From the NCBI GenBank assembly GCA_021808875.1, contig JAKBAU010000162.1, positions 1-7,983 on the forward strand: a stretch of 7,983 nucleotides of DNA, given 5' to 3'. The notes below the pieces were generated by a model. That model was not told where the DNA came from, did no database searches, and worked only from the letters and a program-made list of their open reading frames with translations. This stretch comes from Pseudomonadota bacterium (GTDB lineage Bacteria > Pseudomonadota > Alphaproteobacteria > Micropepsales > Micropepsaceae). The position numbers and the translations under genes were made by a program. Of this stretch, positions 5,296 to 7,983 are shown in pieces (position 1 is the stretch's first letter; each line of letters begins with the position of its first letter).

Positions 5296-6537
5296 TCAGG
5301 CCGCTTCCTCCTTGCGTGCGCGCGTCTCGATCATGTTGGCGAATGCCGCAAAAATCGCCTTCATCTGCGGCTCCTTGTAAGGAAATAGTTCCGGCGGGTC
5401 CATGTTGTGCACGATCATGGCGATATCTGCTTCGAAAATCAGCAATTCCCCATCTCTGGTCTCGGCGCAGTCGATCGCAAAGTAATCAAGACCGACGCGC
5501 TGGGCGATTGCCATGAGCGCCTTTGCGTGCCGGGCACCCATCCCGGCAGAAAAATTACTCATGAACGCAGCTTCTTCGGCGCGCTTGTGTTCGGACTGTT
5601 CCATCCCGGCGTTCAGATACCAGAGCTTCCATAGGTCAGCGATCGCCATATGGCAGGCGAAGGGCTGGCCATCGATAAACACGATGCGATATTTGCGGAA
5701 CAGACCATCATCGCCGCTATAATCGATGAACTGAGAGACGAAGAAGTCTGTGTGCGCGCAAGTTTGCAGATAGTTCTGCAGAGCCTCGGGGTCATCGAGA
5801 CGTTCAAGTCCGCGGCCGGCCTGGCTGCCGACGGGACGGATGATGAACGGAAAGCTCAGTTCGGTCCCCAGATCGCTGAGTTCGCCGGTCCCATCCAGGA
5901 CATCGTTGAGATCATCGCGGTCAACCCGGCAGGTAGCAGGAACCTTTAGTCCGGCAATGCCATCGAGCAGCTTGAACAAGCGATCGCGCTCAAGATCGCG
6001 AATGCGGCGCGGCAGATTCAGCAGGGGACGTGGCCAGCCGAAGGTCAGGCGCTGGATTTCGTGCAGAGTGAGGCGCGTTTCGTCCGAATCCGGCACGGCT
6101 ACGAAGGCCACGTCATGGTCCGGCAATAGCTCGGGCTGCACACCACCGGGCACTACATAATACGTGTAGATTTCAATGTCGGAGCCCTCGAGCAGGAATT
6201 CGACAGGGGTGTTGCCTCCCATATCGGTGGCGGCGGCGAAGACCAGCAGGCGCAGCCGCGGGCTCTTGCTTGAGGAGGAGCGATAGATTGGCCTTACCCC
6301 AAGGGCTTCGTCTTGGAGCTGCTTTCCCAGCTCGGGACGCCCGAGGAGCTGCGCAATGACAGAAAGATCCATCGCGGCTTCCACGTCGGCATTATCGGCT
6401 TGCAGTTGGGCCACAAGTTCGCCCCACAGAGGATTAAGATCGATCCCGTCAAATGCACGCTTGGTGAGGACGGCGACCCCGATCCGAGGTTTAAGGCCCA
6501 GGGATTGAGCTGACACAAAGCGAAAGGCTTGGGACAT
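5296..6537 (-). CDS. ATP-grasp (RimK/glutathione synthetase-like) ligase of unknown substrate, 413 aa
   Basis: Probable carboxylate-amine ligase; the substrate is not deducible. Residues 30-90 are helical and may include one degenerate TPR-like unit (ending LGRPELGKQLQDEALGVRP). Residues 95-190 resemble a pre-ATP-grasp domain (LRLLVFAAATDMGGNTPVEF, then LPDHDVAFVAVPDSDE, then WPRPLLNLPRRIRDLERDRL). The ATP-grasp core runs from about 200 to 400: nucleotide-binding strand FPFIIRPVGSQAGRGLERL (229-247), FFVSQFID (265-272), FRKYRIVFIDGQPFACHMAI (280-299), and metal site IDCAETRDGELLIFEADIAM (355-374). The usual ExN metal pair reads E369/D371, and the first-strand Lys is R234. Related TPR/ATP-grasp proteins occur in other Alphaproteobacteria. 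AGAGG lies six bases before the ATG. The mini-rod gene follows 70 bp downstream. Confidence 0.85.
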   Translation of the reverse strand: MSQAFRFVSAQSLGLKPRIGVAVLTKRAFDGIDLNPLWGELVAQLQADNADVEAAMDLSVIAQLLGRPELGKQLQDEALGVRPIYRSSSSKSPRLRLLVFAAATDMGGNTPVEFLLEGSDIEIYTYYVVPGGVQPELLPDHDVAFVAVPDSDETRLTLHEIQRLTFGWPRPLLNLPRRIRDLERDRLFKLLDGIAGLKVPATCRVDRDDLNDVLDGTGELSDLGTELSFPFIIRPVGSQAGRGLERLDDPEALQNYLQTCAHTDFFVSQFIDYSGDDGLFRKYRIVFIDGQPFACHMAIADLWKLWYLNAGMEQSEHKRAEEAAFMSNFSAGMGARHAKALMAIAQRVGLDYFAIDCAETRDGELLIFEADIAMIVHNMDPPELFPYKEPQMKAIFAAFANMIETRARKEEAA

Positions 6538-6839
6538 GTTCGGCCTCTTGGAGTTCTCCTGATCCTGGACGGTTATGGTTAAGATCGGGTTTCTGCTCAG
6601 TCGGGCATGATGGAACAGGCCTGGATCGTGGCTGTTTGAGCACCGGCCGTCCTCTTGGTGGCGAGGCGCACCGGTGGGCTCGCTGCCTCACCTGGCGGAT
6701 CCGAGGTCCGGATCCGCCCAGAAGACTTGCCCTGATTGGCACGCCCGCGGTTTCGGGTGGGATGGTCCGGGCGCCAGTTACTGATGTCTGCGCGGTTGCA
6801 ACCTTGACAGTTCGCAGGGTTTTGCGCTGCAGGAGAACG
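6538..6839. other. Divergent intergenic region between the ATP-grasp and DUF938 genes
   Basis: About 300 bp with no supported gene. It holds the ATP-grasp ribosome binding site (AGAGG, 6544-6548), the hairpin at 6694-6718 and a perfect palindrome CACCGGTG near 6669. A perfect 10-bp palindrome GGTTGCAACC (6794-6803) is followed by TTGACA (6804-6809), and the Shine-Dalgarno AGGAG is at 6831-6835. The TTGACA has no convincing -10 at 16-18 bp, so I do not call a promoter. Confidence 0.5.
6694..6718. repeat. Inverted repeat, 9-bp arms with 7-nt loop
   Basis: GGCGGATCC, then GAGGTCC, then GGATCCGCC. The arms are perfect and can be extended two more pairs (CT/AG) with one bulged C. No T-run follows on either strand, so it is not a standard intrinsic terminator. 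It could be a structured leader element, a protein site or a copy of a dispersed palindromic repeat. Confidence 0.6.
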
Positions 6840-6860
6840 ATGTTGGCTTATCGGGGATGA
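6840..6860 (+). CDS. Possible 6-codon leader ORF (MLAYRG) overlapping the DUF938 start
   Basis: ATG at 6840 is preceded by the strongest Shine-Dalgarno in the region (AGGAG, four-base spacing). It reads Met-Leu-Ala-Tyr-Arg-Gly, then TGA at 6858-6860. That TGA overlaps the DUF938 ATG (6857) in the classic ATGA arrangement. The DUF938 start itself has only GGGG directly against it, so coupling through this mini-ORF would explain how it is translated. The alternative is that the AGGAG serves the 6857 start at an over-long 21-base spacing. Confidence 0.35.
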   Translation: MLAYRG

Positions 6861-7456
6861 GCATGCGCCACGCGCCGGCCACACTTCGCAACCGCGAACC
6901 GATTCTGAATGTCCTGAAACAGGTGTTGCCTCACCGCGGGCTGTTGCTGGAAATCGCGAGTGGCACGGGCGAACACGCCGTCTTCATGGCGCCGGAACTT
7001 GGCGAGCTTTTCTGGCAGCCAAGCGAGATGGATGGGGCCGTCCTTGCTGATATAGATGAAAGAACCATCACCGCAGGCTGCCAACGTATCCTGCCCGCAT
7101 TGCAGCTTGATGTGACCGCCGCAACTTGGCCGCTCAGCCATGCGGATGCGGTCTTCTGTTGCAATATGATCCATATTGCGCCATGGGCGGCCGCTGAGAG
7201 CATGTTTACTGGCGCGGCGCGCCTTCTTCGGCCGTCCTCGCTCCTCATCCTCTATGGACCGTTCAGACGCCATGGCGTCCATACCGCGGCGTCCAACGCG
7301 CAGTTCGAATCCTGGCTGCAGGGTATTGATCCACGCTTTGCGGTGCGCTGCCTTGATAATGACGTGATACCGCTTGCCCGCGCCAACGGCTTTGAGTTGG
7401 CCGACATCGTTGCGATGCCGGCCAACAACTTCACCGTTATTTGGCGCCGGTGCTAG
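6857..7456 (+). CDS. DUF938 family SAM-dependent methyltransferase, 199 aa
   Basis: Class I methyltransferase-like protein of unknown substrate. It has the family N-terminus RNREPILNVLKQVLP (11-25) and the SAM-binding glycine loop LLLEIASGTGEHAVF (29-43). It also has FWQPSEMDG (52-60), a post-motif strand ADAVFCCNMIHIAPW (96-110), LYGPFRRHG (132-140), SNAQFESWL (146-154) and the closing VAMPANNFTVIWRR (185-198). The length of about 200 residues is normal for DUF938 and all family motifs are intact. A second in-frame ATG lies two codons later. The gene is divergent from the ATP-grasp gene and convergent with doxX, with which its stop codon overlaps. Confidence 0.93.
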   Translation: MSMRHAPATLRNREPILNVLKQVLPHRGLLLEIASGTGEHAVFMAPELGELFWQPSEMDGAVLADIDERTITAGCQRILPALQLDVTAATWPLSHADAVFCCNMIHIAPWAAAESMFTGAARLLRPSSLLILYGPFRRHGVHTAASNAQFESWLQGIDPRFAVRCLDNDVIPLARANGFELADIVAMPANNFTVIWRRC

Positions 7457-7839
7457 CTGCGATCGATGCTCCAGGGACCAGGTCCTGCCGCAGCGATGTA
7501 AAGGAAGACGAAGCAATATAGGATTGCCTCGTCGCCCTGATTAAGCAGGGGAATCCACTGACCGGACTGGCCAACGTGATAGAGCCAGTACGCCACCGCC
7601 ATTTCGCCTGAACAAATGAAGGCGGCGATGCGTGTGAAAAGGCCGAGGCCAATCAGCACGCCGCCTACGAGTTCGATGAGGCCTGCGGCCAGCAGAAGTG
7701 GCGGCAGATGTCCGGTCATTAACGGTTCGGGATAACCGAACAGCTTTGCGGTTGCGTGCTGCAGGAAGAGCAGTGCAACGACGATGCGCAGAATACTCAG
7801 CAATTTCGGCTGATGGTTTTGCAAAAACTGCAGTTCCAT
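7453..7839 (-). CDS. DoxX family integral membrane protein, 128 aa
   Basis: Small four-helix inner-membrane protein of the DoxX/DoxD-like family, sometimes linked to thiol or redox stress; the function here is unknown. Helices lie at about 13-29 (LLSILRIVVALLFLQHATAK), 46-66 (PPLLLAAGLIELVGGVLIGL), 69-87 (TRIAAFICSGEMAVAYWLY) and 104-118 (EAILYCFVFLYIAAA). The family closing motif NQGDEAILYC...GPGPWSID is present. The length is typical. The ATG at 7837-7839 has GGGGGA nine bases upstream. It lies about 60 bp after accC on the same strand with its own candidate promoter. Its TAG overlaps the TAG of DUF938 in the shared palindrome CTAG. Confidence 0.93.
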   Translation of the reverse strand: MELQFLQNHQPKLLSILRIVVALLFLQHATAKLFGYPEPLMTGHLPPLLLAAGLIELVGGVLIGLGLFTRIAAFICSGEMAVAYWLYHVGQSGQWIPLLNQGDEAILYCFVFLYIAAAGPGPWSIDRS

Positions 7840-7868
7840 AGTTGGTTTCCCCCAAGGTTATGCGGGGC

Positions 7869-7897
7869 ATCATAGCCGATTTTCCGGCCAGCCTGAA
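7869..7897 (-). promoter_or_regulatory. Candidate doxX promoter
   Basis: On the minus strand TTCAGG (7892-7897), a 17-bp spacer and TATGAT (7869-7874) fit sigma70, with a 5/6 -10 and a weak -35. The start would be near 7862, about 22 nt before the doxX ATG, leaving room for its ribosome binding site. Confidence 0.35.
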
Positions 7898-7898
7898 A

Positions 7899-7983
7899 TC
7901 AGGAGGGGTGACTGGCCAGCCAGTGTTCAAGCCAGTGGATGTTATAGTCGCCATTGATGATGTCGGGTTCGCGGACCAGATCG
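7899..7983 (-). CDS. accC: Acetyl-CoA carboxylase, biotin carboxylase subunit, C-terminal 27 residues; 5' part outside window
   Basis: AccC carboxylates biotin on AccB using ATP and bicarbonate, the first step of fatty acid synthesis. Only the end is present: LVREPDIINGDYNIHWLEHW (residues 2-21 of the fragment), then LASHPS and TGA at 7899-7901. The GDYNIHWLE motif near the terminus is characteristic of biotin carboxylases. The call rests on this short segment plus the nearby aat, a usual AccC neighbour in Alphaproteobacteria. A propionyl-CoA-type biotin carboxylase is less likely because the ending matches AccC. Confidence 0.85.
   Translation of the reverse strand, partial: DLVREPDIINGDYNIHWLEHWLASHPS

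Noticed and set aside
6804..6832. TTGACA as -35 of a DUF938 promoter
   Set aside because: The hexamers 16-18 bp downstream (around CTGCAG) do not resemble a -10.
6597..6884. 95-codon minus-strand frame containing GRIRTSDPP, a string often seen in false translations of tRNA antisense strands
   Set aside because: I looked for a tRNA on the plus strand at 6640-6722. The T-loop TTCRA is missing and the acceptor and T stems do not pair, so no tRNA is called; the frame overlaps the DUF938 start.
7300..7320. GTTCGAATCC resembling a tRNA T-loop
   Set aside because: Lies inside the conserved DUF938 coding sequence (QFESWL) with no cloverleaf around it.

Overview
The window looks like an alphaproteobacterial chromosome segment: moderately GC-rich, with a long-form adenosylcobalamin-dependent ribonucleotide reductase, a bacterial NDUFA12 complex I accessory subunit, a DUF2155 protein, an alphaproteobacterial-type Aat and the end of AccC. 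I cannot place the genus. No insertion sequence, CRISPR array, tRNA or rRNA is visible.

Layout. (1) 1-1949, minus strand: the first 649 codons of nrdJ, which runs off the left edge. (2) 1950-2462: divergent regulatory region. On the nrdJ side it holds a candidate promoter, two good NrdR-box-like palindromes and a degenerate third at 31-bp-multiple spacing, and a leader of about 150 nt with tandem hairpins whose arms could also pair with the ribosome binding site. On the other side a good sigma70-type promoter precedes NDUFA12. (3) 2463-3882, plus strand: a tight operon of NDUFA12, an orphan MlaD-like MCE protein and a secreted DUF2155 protein. (4) 3735-4484, minus strand: aat, whose last roughly 49 codons are antisense to the DUF2155 Pro-rich tail. 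(5) 4485-6537, minus strand: an intergenic stretch with a candidate terminator and the aat promoter, then a 110-residue protein that looks like a flagellar axial protein reduced to its two end segments, then a 413-residue ATP-grasp protein. (6) 6538-6856: divergent intergenic region with a 9-bp-arm hairpin and a possible 6-codon leader ORF that overlaps the next start. (7) 6857-7456, plus strand: DUF938 methyltransferase, ending in the same CTAG as the convergent doxX gene (7453-7839, minus). (8) 7899-7983, minus strand: the last 27 codons of accC.

How the genes fit together. nrdJ supplies dNTPs and appears to be under NrdR control. The NDUFA12-mlaD-DUF2155 operon is an envelope and respiratory housekeeping cluster. 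In many Alphaproteobacteria accB-accC-aat are neighbours of DUF2155 and NDUFA12. Here aat and accC keep the same orientation but are separated by about 3.4 kb (doxX, DUF938, ATP-grasp, mini-rod gene), which looks like an accessory insertion into conserved synteny. I see no clearly new multi-gene system. The most original signals are the nrdJ control region, the mini-rod/ATP-grasp pair and the aat/DUF2155 antisense overlap.
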